Origin: an uncultured Candidatus Saccharibacteria bacterium
GTDB taxonomy: Bacteria; Patescibacteria; Saccharimonadia; Saccharimonadales; UBA6022
Length of the DNA: 64,000 bases
Reading direction: 5' to 3'
Assembly (NCBI GenBank): GCA_946886125.1
Contig: CAMPHY010000001.1
Location: 1 to 64,000, forward strand
Part shown: positions 33,983 to 43,973 of the stretch, piece by piece
Layout of the letters: every line of letters begins with the position of its first letter
Numbering within the stretch: the stretch's first letter is position 1
The notes under the pieces: model-generated
What the model was told of the DNA's origin: nothing
Databases searched by the model: none
What the model saw: the letters and a program-made list of their open reading frames with translations, nothing else
Program-made: the position numbers and the translations under genes

Positions 33983-35197
33983 TTAACGTACTAGAATGAA
34001 ACTATTTTTGCCTTTTTTTAGTAAACACAATGCCGTAATTTGATGATCTTCAGATACTTTCTCACCATTGATAGATACAGCGCCACCAGCAATCAAACGC
34101 TTGGCTTCACCATTACTTGATGCAATCTTGGTCTCAACCAGGCCTTCGACAATCGTCTTGCCAGCTTCAATTGTAGGAATCTCCTGTGCCAATGCATCAA
34201 GATCATTATCGTTAAGATCACTAAAACTTCGACCGCCAAAGAGTACTTCCGTTACGCGCACCACGCTCTCGCAGCGCTCTTTACCATGTACAAGTGTGGT
34301 AACTTCGCGAGCAAGTGTTTTTTGTGCATCGCGAGCGCCTGGGTTTGCTTTTTGCACCGACTCTAGCGCTTCAATATCTGCCTGTGAAAGAAGTGTGTAT
34401 ACTTTAGCATACTCAAGCACACCTTCATCATCAACATTCAGCCAGAATTGGTAAAACTGGTACACACTGGTTTTGTTTGGATCAAGCCATATCGCACCGC
34501 CTTCAGATTTACCAAATTTTTTACCAGTAGCCTTATTCATAACAAGTGGGGTTGAGTATACATGCGCCTCCCCACCCTCCATACGACGAATTAAATCGAC
34601 ACCTGTAATAGAATTGCCCCATTGATCCGCACCACAAAGCTGCAGCGTAACACCGTGATTTTTATACAAGTGAACAAAGTCGTAGCCTTGGATGAGTGAG
34701 TAACTAAACTCAGCGTAACTAATACCCGCACCATCCTCACCGAGTCGCGACTGCACAAAATCACGACCAAGCATGCCACTCATTGGCACGTGCTTCCCCA
34801 CCATACGTAAAAACTCAAGATAATTCATATCCTTAAACCAGTCATAATTGTCAACCAACGTAAATGGTTGATCGGCGAAAATAGTCTGATATTGCGCGGC
34901 AATGCCAGCCTTATTCTTGGCAATCTCATCAAGCGTTTTTAAGTTTCGTTCGTCAGTCTTACCGTCTGGGTCACCAATCATACCGGTCGCACCACCTACG
35001 AGAAGATGTGCTCTATGGCCGTAGTCGATAAAGTGCCGTACCATCATAGCTGCTGCTAAGTTACCTATCTGCATGCTATCGGCACTTGGATCAACGCCAA
35101 AATAAAATGCAATTGGCTCACCATCAAGTGCAGTGATATCATCAAAGGTCATTTGGTTGACGAATCCTCGCCAGGTCAGTTCTTCGGAAAGCTTCAT
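33983..35197 (-). CDS. tyrS: tyrosine-tRNA ligase with altered HIGH motif
   Basis: Bacterial TyrRS (404 residues): class I catalytic domain, KFGKSEGG as the KMSKS loop, SLIQGYDFVHLY and LQLCGADQWGNSITG tyrosine-site motifs, and a C-terminal S4 domain (LVETKIASSNGEAKRLIAGGAVSINGEKV). The ATP-binding signature normally DPTADSLHIGH reads DPSADSMQIGN: Q43 and N46 replace both His, and Ser replaces the transition-state Thr (B. stearothermophilus T40/H45/H48). The rest is intact, so it is probably functional. GGAG precedes the ATG. Confidence 0.96.
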   Translation of the reverse strand: MKLSEELTWRGFVNQMTFDDITALDGEPIAFYFGVDPSADSMQIGNLAAAMMVRHFIDYGHRAHLLVGGATGMIGDPDGKTDERNLKTLDEIAKNKAGIAAQYQTIFADQPFTLVDNYDWFKDMNYLEFLRMVGKHVPMSGMLGRDFVQSRLGEDGAGISYAEFSYSLIQGYDFVHLYKNHGVTLQLCGADQWGNSITGVDLIRRMEGGEAHVYSTPLVMNKATGKKFGKSEGGAIWLDPNKTSVYQFYQFWLNVDDEGVLEYAKVYTLLSQADIEALESVQKANPGARDAQKTLAREVTTLVHGKERCESVVRVTEVLFGGRSFSDLNDNDLDALAQEIPTIEAGKTIVEGLVETKIASSNGEAKRLIAGGAVSINGEKVSEDHQITALCLLKKGKNSFILVR

Positions 35198-35312
35198 TCT
35201 ATCTCCATAAATATTATCTATAATTATCTGTTAGTATAGCAGAAATTGGTTCTATTAAGACGTAAGAAATGATATACTGAAGGACAATAATGCTTATGGG
35301 AAGTAAATAGAC

Positions 35313-37988
35313 GTGGTGAAAAAACCGAACAAATCTCGCAACATGAGCGTGTACTCTAACCTTGCGCACAAACGTAAGACAAAAAAAGATAGTGAAGCTC
35401 GTAAAAAAGCTACTTATTTAGCAAGTTTGCCAAAACACCCGGTAAAGCGTACTCTCTACCGCCTTCATCCAAAACGCTTCTGGGGATTCTGGTTCAGTAA
35501 GCGTGGGGCTATTACCGCATTGAAGATCAGCGGTGTTGCGCTCCTATTTATGGTGCTTGTCGTCGGTGCTCTGTTTGCCTACTACCGTAAAGATCTCGAT
35601 GCCATTCGCCCAGGCGAACTCGCAAAGCGTGTCCAGACAACCGTCACCACCTACTACGATCGTAATGGTGAACTTTTGTGGCGCGATAAAGGTAGCGGTA
35701 ACTACAAGCTGGTGGTCGACGGCGAAGAGATTAGTGATCACATGAAAAACGCGACAATCGCTATCGAAGACCAGGATTTCTATAAGCATAATGGCGTCAG
35801 CCCGACCGGCATCATTCGAGCAGCTATTAACAACGTGAGTGGTGGCGATGCACAAGGTGGCTCAACCCTTACCCAGCAGCTTGTTAAACAAGTCTTCTTT
35901 GAAGATGAAGCAGACGAGCGTGGTCTCGCTGGTATCCCTCGAAAGATTAAAGAGATGATTTTATCAATCGAAGTTGAACGTATGTACGACAAGCCTCAAA
36001 TCATCGAGCTCTACTTAAATGAATCGCCATATGGCGGACGCCGTAATGGAGTTGAATCTGCCGCACAAACATACTTCTCAAAGTCAGCTAAAGAACTTGG
36101 TATTGCGGAATCCGCACTGCTTGCTTCCATTCCAAATCAACCCGGTCTATATGACCCATACAATGAAGCTGGACACGAAGCGCTCATCGCGCGCCAACAT
36201 AAGACACTTAATAGTATGGTTGAGCTTGGCTTCATTACACAAGCTGAATCCGATGAAGCTAAAAAAATGCCGATTCTCGACAATATCACACCTGAAGCCA
36301 GTCAATATGAGGGTATTAAAGCGCCCCACTTTGTACAAATGGTCCGAGCACAACTAGAGCGTGAACTTGGTAAGGTTACCGTTGGACGCGGCGGCTTAGT
36401 TGTCAAAACCACGCTCGACCTTCGTATTCAAGAAAAGTTACGAGAATCGATGACTGAGATGTTTCAATCTGGTATTCCCGAATACGCCGGATTTACTAAC
36501 GGCGCTGCCACTGTCGAAGACGTACAAACAGGACAAGTAGTCGCCATGGTTGGTAGTCGCGACTTCCAGTATCCAGGTTTTGGCCAAGATAACGCGGCAA
36601 CCGCATACATTCAACCAGGCTCTTCTATTAAACCACTCGTATTCGCCGAATTATTTGAACAAAAACCAGCCGGGCAACGTAACTACGGTAGCGGTACTAT
36701 CTTAAAAGACGAACCGATTGATGACATATACGGTGCCGAGCTCCAAAATGCCGACCGAAGGTTTAAGGGTAATATGATGATTCGTGATAGCTTAGCTCAG
36801 TCTCGTAACATTCCAGCTGTTAAAGCGATGTATATATCTGGAGTAACGCCAACCCTTGAAACTATTCGTGCTATGGGTGATATAAATTACTGTACGCGGG
36901 GTGTAGAAAAACAAGCAGGACTTTCATCTGCAATTGGCTCTTGTGGCACTAGACAGATCGATCATGTCAATGCATTTGCTTCACTAGCACGCATGGGAGT
37001 ATACAAGCCACATAGTAGTGTCCTAGAAGTCCGCAATAACCAGAATGAAGTCATTAAAAAATGGAAAGATGAAAGCAAACGTGTTATCAATGCTGAATCA
37101 GCCTATATTGTAAATGACATCCTAACTGATGCTGCCGCCCGCCAACCTTTATTTGGTAATGCTACTACTGGATTCTCAATCCCTGGCGTCCAGACAGCTA
37201 CCAAAACCGGTACGTCAGATATCGGTGGACAGGCAAAAGATCTTTGGATGATGAGTTACAGCCCAGCTCTTTCAATGGGCGTATGGCTTGGTAACTCTGA
37301 CACCCGCACCCTTAATCGAAGTGATTCATCGCTTCCAGGACCAATTATCGCTGACGTAATGGAGTTTGCGCACAAAGAAGTATACGCCCCAGCCAACAAG
37401 TGGCAATCAGGTGACTGGTTCACTGCTCCAGCTGGCATTCAAACCATCAACGGCGAACTCTACCCATCGTGGTATAACAAGAGCCAAGGACAGACCAACG
37501 CCAAGTTAACCTTTGACCGTGTCTCAAAAAAGAAAGCAACTGAATGTACTCCAGATGCCGCCCGGATTGAAGTTGATGTTCTCAAGAGCATTGATCCAGT
37601 TACCAAACGCGAAATATTCATTAGCCCTGATGGATATAATGCGACCGAAGAGGACGACGCGCACGATTGTGGTGATGCCAAACCAAGTATTTCAGGTATA
37701 TCTGTTAGCCAAGTTGGCGATAGTAATCAATACCGAATTGAGATAAGCGCGCGTCGTGGCACGTTTGCACTTGAAGAAATCACCGTGTCGGTCGGTGGAC
37801 AGTCTATTGGCACACTAAGTGCGAGCGCGAGTGGTGATTATGAAACGACGTACACCGCTAATGACTCTGGTCAGCAAACAATAGCCGTCAATGTACGCGA
37901 CGACGGCTATTACAGCAGCAGCAGCTCACGCAGCTTTATGTTTGATAGTGGCAGCGATCCCGGTAACTCAGATGAATTAGACGACTAG
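35313..37988 (+). CDS. class A penicillin-binding protein (PBP1A type)
   Basis: Bifunctional peptidoglycan synthase (891 residues). A basic cytoplasmic tail of about 65 residues precedes one TM (about 68-90). The GT51 glycosyltransferase domain has IEDQDFYKHNG and GGSTLTQQLVKQ. The transpeptidase has S437-x-x-K440 (PGSSIKPL), SRN at 497 and K631TG. A C-terminal Ig-like beta domain and a Ser/Asp-rich tail follow. It starts at GTG 35313 (a second GTG follows directly). It is divergent from tyrS. Confidence 0.95.
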   Translation: MVKKPNKSRNMSVYSNLAHKRKTKKDSEARKKATYLASLPKHPVKRTLYRLHPKRFWGFWFSKRGAITALKISGVALLFMVLVVGALFAYYRKDLDAIRPGELAKRVQTTVTTYYDRNGELLWRDKGSGNYKLVVDGEEISDHMKNATIAIEDQDFYKHNGVSPTGIIRAAINNVSGGDAQGGSTLTQQLVKQVFFEDEADERGLAGIPRKIKEMILSIEVERMYDKPQIIELYLNESPYGGRRNGVESAAQTYFSKSAKELGIAESALLASIPNQPGLYDPYNEAGHEALIARQHKTLNSMVELGFITQAESDEAKKMPILDNITPEASQYEGIKAPHFVQMVRAQLERELGKVTVGRGGLVVKTTLDLRIQEKLRESMTEMFQSGIPEYAGFTNGAATVEDVQTGQVVAMVGSRDFQYPGFGQDNAATAYIQPGSSIKPLVFAELFEQKPAGQRNYGSGTILKDEPIDDIYGAELQNADRRFKGNMMIRDSLAQSRNIPAVKAMYISGVTPTLETIRAMGDINYCTRGVEKQAGLSSAIGSCGTRQIDHVNAFASLARMGVYKPHSSVLEVRNNQNEVIKKWKDESKRVINAESAYIVNDILTDAAARQPLFGNATTGFSIPGVQTATKTGTSDIGGQAKDLWMMSYSPALSMGVWLGNSDTRTLNRSDSSLPGPIIADVMEFAHKEVYAPANKWQSGDWFTAPAGIQTINGELYPSWYNKSQGQTNAKLTFDRVSKKKATECTPDAARIEVDVLKSIDPVTKREIFISPDGYNATEEDDAHDCGDAKPSISGISVSQVGDSNQYRIEISARRGTFALEEITVSVGGQSIGTLSASASGDYETTYTANDSGQQTIAVNVRDDGYYSSSSSRSFMFDSGSDPGNSDELDD

Positions 37989-37996
37989 TTGATACT

Positions 37997-38039
37997 ACGT
38001 ATAAAATAACCACTCAACGAGAGTGGTTATTTTATACGT
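37997..38039. terminator. bidirectional terminator between the PBP and the PIN-TRAM gene
   Basis: Perfect 19-bp stem (ACGTATAAAATAACCACTC and complement) with loop AACGA, T-rich on both strands; the flanking genes converge. Confidence 0.93.
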
Positions 38040-38053
38040 TTTTGTAGGTATCG

Positions 38054-39037
38054 CTACGGCTGATTATCAACCAAGTTAATTAACGCGGCTTCGCGCTGTG
38101 CAGATGTCTTAGGGCGCTTACTCGCTGGTTTTATCGTTGCTTGTCGCTGCGGCTGCTGACGAGACGTGCGCTGTTGCTGCTTGGGTGCTGCTTTCGCTTC
38201 ACGCTTAGCAAGCCGCGTATCATTATTATCACTGTGGTATACCGCCGTTGGTTTTATGGGAGCACGCCCAGCTGGCTGCTTGCCAGTCACTTTATTCGCA
38301 ACAACTTTCTTTGGTGATACTTTTTGACTCACCGATGGTCGCTCTACTAATTTTGCAAACATCATTTTACCTGCCGCTGTTTGAAGCGACCGAATAAACT
38401 CTATTTCTGCGGTTTGGCCAATATGCTTATAGGCATGCTCTACTACGACCATAGTACCGTCGGTTAAATAACCGACGGCCTGGTGTGCATCTTGTCCTTT
38501 TTGCACTAATTCAAGAAGCATTTTTTCACCAGGCAAATACGCCATGCGCAATGTTTGCGCTAGTTCGTTTACATTTAAGATGCGGATATTTTCGACCTGA
38601 GCAACTTTATTCAGGTTGAAATCGATTGTGCACACAGCTCCGTTATACTGTCTGGCAAGATTAAGCAGTCGTTCGTCAACACCTTCTTCTGCCTTGCTGC
38701 CATCCTGTAGAATCTCAACCGTCACCGCGTCCATCGTCTGAAGCTGACGCACCACGTCAAGTCCATGTCGAGCACGAGCACGCTTGTCGTGATCAGCATT
38801 GTCGGCTAAGTATTGCAGTTCTCCAATAACGCTACGCGGAATGATTAACCGATCCCCAATAAAGCCCGAGCTGGCGACAGCCAGAATACGACCATCTATT
38901 AATACCGATGTGTCGACAAAAATAGGGCGGGTTTCTTTACCAAGACGATTTTGACGCGGCAATTTTACAACCAAGTACGTTACTTCAATGAGTAGCGCCG
39001 TTAGTCCGAGTGCTATTAGTATGTCTGTTATATTCAT
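38054..39037 (-). CDS. membrane-anchored PIN-TRAM domain protein (YacL-like)
   Basis: 327 residues. One N-terminal membrane helix (about 4-26) is followed by a PIN nuclease domain (FVDTSVLIDGRI, ELQYLADNADHDKRARARHG, TIDFNLNKVA; acidic metal residues kept) and a TRAM domain (QKGQDAHQAVGYLTDGTMVVVE). The long basic Gln/Pro/Lys-rich tail (about 245-327) is likely disordered and RNA-binding. YacL-type proteins normally carry four TMs; only one is present here. It follows radA, with AAGGA upstream. Confidence 0.9.
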   Translation of the reverse strand: MNITDILIALGLTALLIEVTYLVVKLPRQNRLGKETRPIFVDTSVLIDGRILAVASSGFIGDRLIIPRSVIGELQYLADNADHDKRARARHGLDVVRQLQTMDAVTVEILQDGSKAEEGVDERLLNLARQYNGAVCTIDFNLNKVAQVENIRILNVNELAQTLRMAYLPGEKMLLELVQKGQDAHQAVGYLTDGTMVVVEHAYKHIGQTAEIEFIRSLQTAAGKMMFAKLVERPSVSQKVSPKKVVANKVTGKQPAGRAPIKPTAVYHSDNNDTRLAKREAKAAPKQQQRTSRQQPQRQATIKPASKRPKTSAQREAALINLVDNQP

Positions 39038-39052
39038 GTTCTTTTTTCCTTA

Positions 39053-40402
39053 CTACTGCAAGTAGTCAATAAGAGCTTGGCGAAGATCCCCAACTCCTTT
39101 AATAAATTCATTTTTGCGACCCGACTTAGGCGCAATTGCCTGAGTGAATCCAAGCTTTTTCGCCTCAGCCACGCGACGTTCGCTGCTATGGGCACTGCGC
39201 ACTTCGCCGCCAAGACCGACTTCGCCGAATACGACAAGTTCATCATCAAGACGCCGCCCCGCAGCTGCGCTAGCAATTGCCATACAGATAGCTAAATCAG
39301 CTGCCGGATCGCTTACCTTTAACCCACCGACCACATTGATATAAATATCTTTATCCGATAAATTTAGTTTTGTTCGCCGTTCAAGAACAGCGATTAACAA
39401 ATTAAGTCGGTTCAGGTCAAAGCCCGAGGCAGTACGTTTAGGATACCCGAAACTCGTAGGATTGACAAGCGCCTGTATTTCTACGAGCAGTGGTCGTGTA
39501 CCTTCAATCGTTGCGAGTACAACTGATCCATCAGCATTCTGACGTTCAGCGAGTAGCGCTGCAGATGGATTCTCTACTACGCGAAGACCTTGTTCGTCCA
39601 TTTCAAAAATAGCTGCTTCAGCTGTTGAACCAAAACGATTCTTAACTGCACGAACAACTTTAAAGCCACCGTATCGATCGCCCTCAAACTGCAAGACAAC
39701 ATCCACGAGATGTTCCAGTACTTTCGGACCGGCAATGGAACCTTCTTTGGTAACATGACCAACTAAAACAACCGCTGCGCCAGATTCCTTTGCGGCGCGG
39801 ATAATTACGTTACTACTATTCGTAATCTGGCTTACAGTACCAGGCGCAGAGGTAATCTCGTCAAGACTTAACGTTTGAATGGAGTCGATAATAACCAGTT
39901 TATACGCACCAGAGCGAATTGTAGCCGCAATATCGTCAGCACTTGTGCTAGCAACAAAGCTCAGCGCCTCGCTAGTATTTGCACCGAGTCGTTCGGCTCG
40001 TAGCTTCACCTGACTCGCAGACTCCTCGCCACTGGCATAGAGTACTGGATTTGCCTTAGCGACGTGCGCCGTCACCTGTAGAAGCAACGTACTTTTGCCA
40101 ATACCAGGCTGCCCTGCCATAAGTACCACTCCACCAGGTAAAATACCGCCGCCTAACACATCATCGAGATCCGCAAAGCCCGTACTAAGACGAGTAATTG
40201 TGTCTTCGAGAGATATAGATTGCATTGTTTGCGGCGTAAGCACCGTCCCGCTTGATGCGCCACGGGATACGACTGACTTGCCGCTACTCACCGCTTGTTC
40301 AACCAAGCTGTTCCATTGACCGCAATTGTCGCACTTACCTGTCCACTTAGAATAGCTAGCGCCGCAGTGCTGGCAGATAAATTGAGATTTAGATTTAACC
40401 AT
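39053..40402 (-). CDS. radA: DNA repair protein RadA
   Basis: RadA/Sms (449 residues): N-terminal zinc finger C10-x2-C13 and C24-x2-C27, RecA-like ATPase with GQPGIGKSTLLLQ, the RadA-specific VKNRFGS motif, and a C-terminal LonB-like domain. It promotes branch migration in recombination and natural transformation. The intact zinc finger contrasts with RpoC and PilB here. The mRNA has a very short leader (TATAAT 8 nt before the ATG). Confidence 0.97.
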   Translation of the reverse strand: MVKSKSQFICQHCGASYSKWTGKCDNCGQWNSLVEQAVSSGKSVVSRGASSGTVLTPQTMQSISLEDTITRLSTGFADLDDVLGGGILPGGVVLMAGQPGIGKSTLLLQVTAHVAKANPVLYASGEESASQVKLRAERLGANTSEALSFVASTSADDIAATIRSGAYKLVIIDSIQTLSLDEITSAPGTVSQITNSSNVIIRAAKESGAAVVLVGHVTKEGSIAGPKVLEHLVDVVLQFEGDRYGGFKVVRAVKNRFGSTAEAAIFEMDEQGLRVVENPSAALLAERQNADGSVVLATIEGTRPLLVEIQALVNPTSFGYPKRTASGFDLNRLNLLIAVLERRTKLNLSDKDIYINVVGGLKVSDPAADLAICMAIASAAAGRRLDDELVVFGEVGLGGEVRSAHSSERRVAEAKKLGFTQAIAPKSGRKNEFIKGVGDLRQALIDYLQ

Positions 40403-40418
40403 TACGTTATATTATAGC

Positions 40419-41405
40419 TTATAGCGCCGGACTTGGCTCGAGCTTACTGTCGATACTTTGATAGAGAGAATTTACACGAACTGAAAGTTCGTTGAATGTT
40501 TTCACTTTTTCATTATAGAGTGAAGTAGTTGCATTAATCGCCTCACGCCTATTGTTAAGCTGCTCAGATCGAGCAACAAGACTACTACGTTCCTGCTCAA
40601 ATTCAGTCCGAGTACTAAACCCACCACTATTAGCGTTTTCGTTGAAGGCTGCGATATCAGCGTTCAGTGCATCTCGATCTGCTTCATAGCTTGATCGCGA
40701 AACTCGCAACTGTTGATTAAGTTGCTCAATCTCTTTCGCCAACGCATCGGCTTGTTGCTGCAATTCATCAAATACAGACGCGTAAGAGTTATGCAGGCTG
40801 ACGACCACCTGACGATCTGTAAAATACTGGTCATAGTGATCTTCCAACGCACCACTTATTTCACTGACTTCAGTGCCAATAATAGAGTGGAGTTCATTGG
40901 CGCGCTCCCCTGGTTCGATTTCAGCATACACCGCCATACGCTCCGAAAATCGAGGGTTGTCTTTGAGCTCCTCATACTCAGTTTCGAGCAATTTATTAAG
41001 CTCTGTTTTTTCATCTGTATCAAGTCGTTGATACACAGCATGAAGCATCTCATGAGCCGAGGTGACGGTTTTAATTCCTTCTAGCTCTTTATTAGCAACA
41101 TCGTACACAAAAATCCGATAGTTTGTATAGCAGCCTAAAGTGGCGACATTTTTTTCAGTACCACCACATGACTCATTAAACTTTTCAGCTTCTTGGATGG
41201 CAGGTTTGCTTGCGTAGAAGAGAAATTCTCCTTCATTACTCATTGCCGATTGCTCAACAATCGCAGCTACTTGAGCGGTTGGTTCATATTGCCACACGGC
41301 GAGTTGATCAACCACAAACTGGCGATTGAAAAATAACCAGCCTGCGGCGATAGAAAAGGCAACCGCTAAAACAAGCGAGAATACACTAGTTCTCTTGCGT
41401 GACAT
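40419..41405 (-). CDS. membrane-anchored HExxH metalloprotease-like protein
   Basis: 328 residues from the ATG at 41405 ([13 protein letters not shown]). One N-terminal TM, then a domain with TVTSAHEMLHAVYQRL, a consensus HExxH zinc-protease motif, and two Cys before it (ESCGG, LGCYTN). The C-terminal half is a long coiled coil (about 185-320). The catalytic domain should face outside. The gene overlaps the clpC end by 20 bp, so they are translationally coupled. Its start may extend to 41432. Confidence 0.8.
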   Translation of the reverse strand: MSRKRTSVFSLVLAVAFSIAAGWLFFNRQFVVDQLAVWQYEPTAQVAAIVEQSAMSNEGEFLFYASKPAIQEAEKFNESCGGTEKNVATLGCYTNYRIFVYDVANKELEGIKTVTSAHEMLHAVYQRLDTDEKTELNKLLETEYEELKDNPRFSERMAVYAEIEPGERANELHSIIGTEVSEISGALEDHYDQYFTDRQVVVSLHNSYASVFDELQQQADALAKEIEQLNQQLRVSRSSYEADRDALNADIAAFNENANSGGFSTRTEFEQERSSLVARSEQLNNRREAINATTSLYNEKVKTFNELSVRVNSLYQSIDSKLEPSPAL

Positions 41406-43863
41406 CGACAGTGATAGCTCCCCTCTTGGCACTCACGTGGAGAACGCTACCTGCTTCATACTCACCAGACAAAATTCCGTCAGCCAAAACATGCTCCAGT
41501 TCATCCTGTATGGCGCGGCGGAGCGGGCGAGCACCGAATTTTTCGTCATAGCCGCGATCGATCAAGTGCCGCTTCGCCTTAGCGTCGATCACCAGATGAA
41601 TACCTTTTCGAATCAAGCGAGACTGCAGTTCATCGATAAGGTTATCAAAAATCTTTCCGACTTCTCGACGAGTCAGAGCACGGAAGGTGACAATCGCATC
41701 AAAACGGTTAATAAGCTCCGGCCGCATCATACCGCGCAAAGCATCAAGCGCCGCCTCTGAATTTTCTTCGTGTACTTCATCTAATTGTTTACTGTCAGAC
41801 TTTGTTTTAGCATGGAAACCAAGCGACGACTCTTTCATCATACGCTCGGCACCGAGGTTGCTCGTCAGAATTACAATAGTGTTTGAGAAGTCGACACTTC
41901 GACCCTTGGCGTCTGTCATCGTACCATCCTCAAGTAGCTGGAGTAGCAACTGGAAAACATCTCGATGAGCTTTTTCAATCTCATCAAATAGCACGACACT
42001 ATACGGCTGACGTCGGATCTTATCGGTCAATTGTCCACCATCTTCATAGCCTACATATCCTGCGGGTGCGCCTACTAGACGACTCGTATTGTGACGCTCA
42101 CCAAATTCGCTCATATCAATCTTAATGAGGGCATCTTCTCCGCCAAATACCTCTCGAGCTACTACCTTTGCAAGCTCTGTCTTACCAACACCAGTGGGTC
42201 CCATAAACACAAATGAGCCTATCGGGCGCTTACTACTCGCCACCCCACTACGACTACGGCGAATCGCACGGGCCACTTTTTCGACAGCTTTTTCTTGTCC
42301 AATAACGTACTTACCTAAATGCTTCTCCAGGTGACGCAATAATTTTGCCTCAGATTTCTGAACTCTTTTTACAGGGATGCCCGTCATGGTCGAAATTGCG
42401 TGGGCGATGTCATTATCATTTAGTGTGATCGGTGACTTTTTTTCAGCTTCTTGACGTGTTTCTTCAAGCTTAGCTACAATTTGGCTGATACGCGTTTTAT
42501 ATAATGCCGCCCGTTCATAATCTTCTGCCGTAACTGCTTCGTCCATTTTTTCATTTAAGTTTTTCAGCTGACGCGTATAATCACGCACTCGGCTTGGCTT
42601 GCTACTGTTTTTTACACGCACTAATGCAGCCGCTTCATCAATTACATCAATTGCCTTATCGGGCATATATCGCTCACTTACATAACGATCAGCCATATAT
42701 ACGGCGTCCTCTATTACGTCATCGCTGATGTTTACACCATGGTGCTTTTCATAGTAACTACGCAAACCTTTTAGTATTGCGATAGTATCTTTAAGATTCG
42801 GCTCAGGTACAACAATTGTCTGGAAACGGCGTTCAAGTGCGCTATCTTTTTCGATATGCTTACGATATTCATCGAGCGTCGTCGCCCCAATCAAATGAAG
42901 TTCACCACGTGCTAGGGCTGGCTTGAGCATATTAGCGGCGTCAAGCGCACCTTCAGCAGCACCAGCACCTACCAATAAGTGCAACTCGTCGATAAAGATA
43001 ATCACATTTCGCTGTTGTTGTAATTCACTGAGAACTTTTTTGAGACGCTCTTCAAATTCACCTCGATACTTCGTGCCAGCGATCATCGCCGCAAGATCAA
43101 GTTGAATCAAGCGCTTATCCAGCAAGTGGTCTGGCACATCTTCACGAATAATACGCTGGGCTATACCTTCTACAATCGCCGTCTTACCTACGCCTGGCTC
43201 ACCAATTAGGACAGGATTATTCTTCGTGCGTCGGCTTAAAATTGTAATCATACGCTCTTCTTCAGTATTTCGTCCAATCACTGGATCGAGTTTACCGGCC
43301 TTTGCTCGAGCAGTCAGATCAGTACCAAAAGTTTCAAGAGCACCGTTACGCTTAGGCTTCGGTTTTGTTTTTGCTCCCGCTTGTCCGGTTTCTTCATTAA
43401 GTGAATTATTCTGCCGGTCAAAGTATTCCTCAAGTTCACCAGTCAGTTCTTCAAGATCAACATTCATATCACGCAGGAGCACTGTCGCGCGTGCATTCTT
43501 TTGGCTCAAAATACTATAGAGAATATGCTCCGTACCAAGATATTCTTGATGAAACTCTTGGGCAATCTGCCAGCTCATTTTCAAGGTCAGCTTTGCTGTT
43601 TCAGATAAACCCTTGGCACCAGTACTTACCACGAGTGTTCGCGGAGTAAGATTAAGAGCTAGCTCGGCACGATCCAGTGTTACGCCAGCATCAGCAAGCA
43701 CCTTTGCCCCTACGGATGAGCCCTGCGCGAGCACACCTAATAATACATGTTCAGTACCAATATAAGGACTGCCATATCCACGAGCAATGCTTTCAGCGTG
43801 ATGCAAACTGGTGCGCGCATTGTCAGTTAAATGGGACACGAATTCGGCGAAATCATCTGCCAT
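41386..43863 (-). CDS. clpC: ATP-dependent Clp protease ATP-binding subunit ClpC
   Basis: ClpC AAA+ unfoldase (825 residues): double Clp-N repeat (1-145), AAA+ D1 with Walker A GEPGVGKT (221-228) and FIDELHLL, a middle region with UVR-like [23 protein letters not shown]+ D2 with [12 protein letters not shown], and a C-terminal D2-small domain. It would unfold substrates for ClpP (20.2 kb). The promoter is inside a CIRCE element, so HrcA control is expected. The metalloprotease gene follows in the same operon. Confidence 0.97.
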   Translation of the reverse strand: MADDFAEFVSHLTDNARTSLHHAESIARGYGSPYIGTEHVLLGVLAQGSSVGAKVLADAGVTLDRAELALNLTPRTLVVSTGAKGLSETAKLTLKMSWQIAQEFHQEYLGTEHILYSILSQKNARATVLLRDMNVDLEELTGELEEYFDRQNNSLNEETGQAGAKTKPKPKRNGALETFGTDLTARAKAGKLDPVIGRNTEEERMITILSRRTKNNPVLIGEPGVGKTAIVEGIAQRIIREDVPDHLLDKRLIQLDLAAMIAGTKYRGEFEERLKKVLSELQQQRNVIIFIDELHLLVGAGAAEGALDAANMLKPALARGELHLIGATTLDEYRKHIEKDSALERRFQTIVVPEPNLKDTIAILKGLRSYYEKHHGVNISDDVIEDAVYMADRYVSERYMPDKAIDVIDEAAALVRVKNSSKPSRVRDYTRQLKNLNEKMDEAVTAEDYERAALYKTRISQIVAKLEETRQEAEKKSPITLNDNDIAHAISTMTGIPVKRVQKSEAKLLRHLEKHLGKYVIGQEKAVEKVARAIRRSRSGVASSKRPIGSFVFMGPTGVGKTELAKVVAREVFGGEDALIKIDMSEFGERHNTSRLVGAPAGYVGYEDGGQLTDKIRRQPYSVVLFDEIEKAHRDVFQLLLQLLEDGTMTDAKGRSVDFSNTIVILTSNLGAERMMKESSLGFHAKTKSDSKQLDEVHEENSEAALDALRGMMRPELINRFDAIVTFRALTRREVGKIFDNLIDELQSRLIRKGIHLVIDAKAKRHLIDRGYDEKFGARPLRRAIQDELEHVLADGILSGEYEAGSVLHVSAKRGAITVDVTQEN

Positions 43864-43934
43864 AATACTATTATCTTTCCTCCTTGAACGAAGCGCAAGC
43901 GTTTTTTGATACTTTTGTTCGTTTGTAATTCAAT

Positions 43935-43964
43935 TATAACGTAAAATTAGCACTCGGGTCAAGA
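43935..43964 (-). promoter_or_regulatory. clpC promoter inside the CIRCE element
   Basis: Minus strand TTGACC lies in the CIRCE spacer; 18 nt further is TATAAT. HrcA bound at CIRCE would block the -35 directly. The leader is about 65 nt and includes GGAGG before the clpC ATG. Confidence 0.75.
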
Positions 43965-43973
43965 GAGTGCTAA
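43947..43973. promoter_or_regulatory. CIRCE operator (HrcA binding site)
   Basis: TTAGCACTC-N9-GAGTGCTAA, a perfect match to the CIRCE consensus with the exact 9-nt spacer. It sits between the clpC promoter and the stop of the 3-methyladenine glycosylase gene. HrcA usually controls groESL and dnaK; clpC is more often a CtsR target. Confidence 0.95.
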
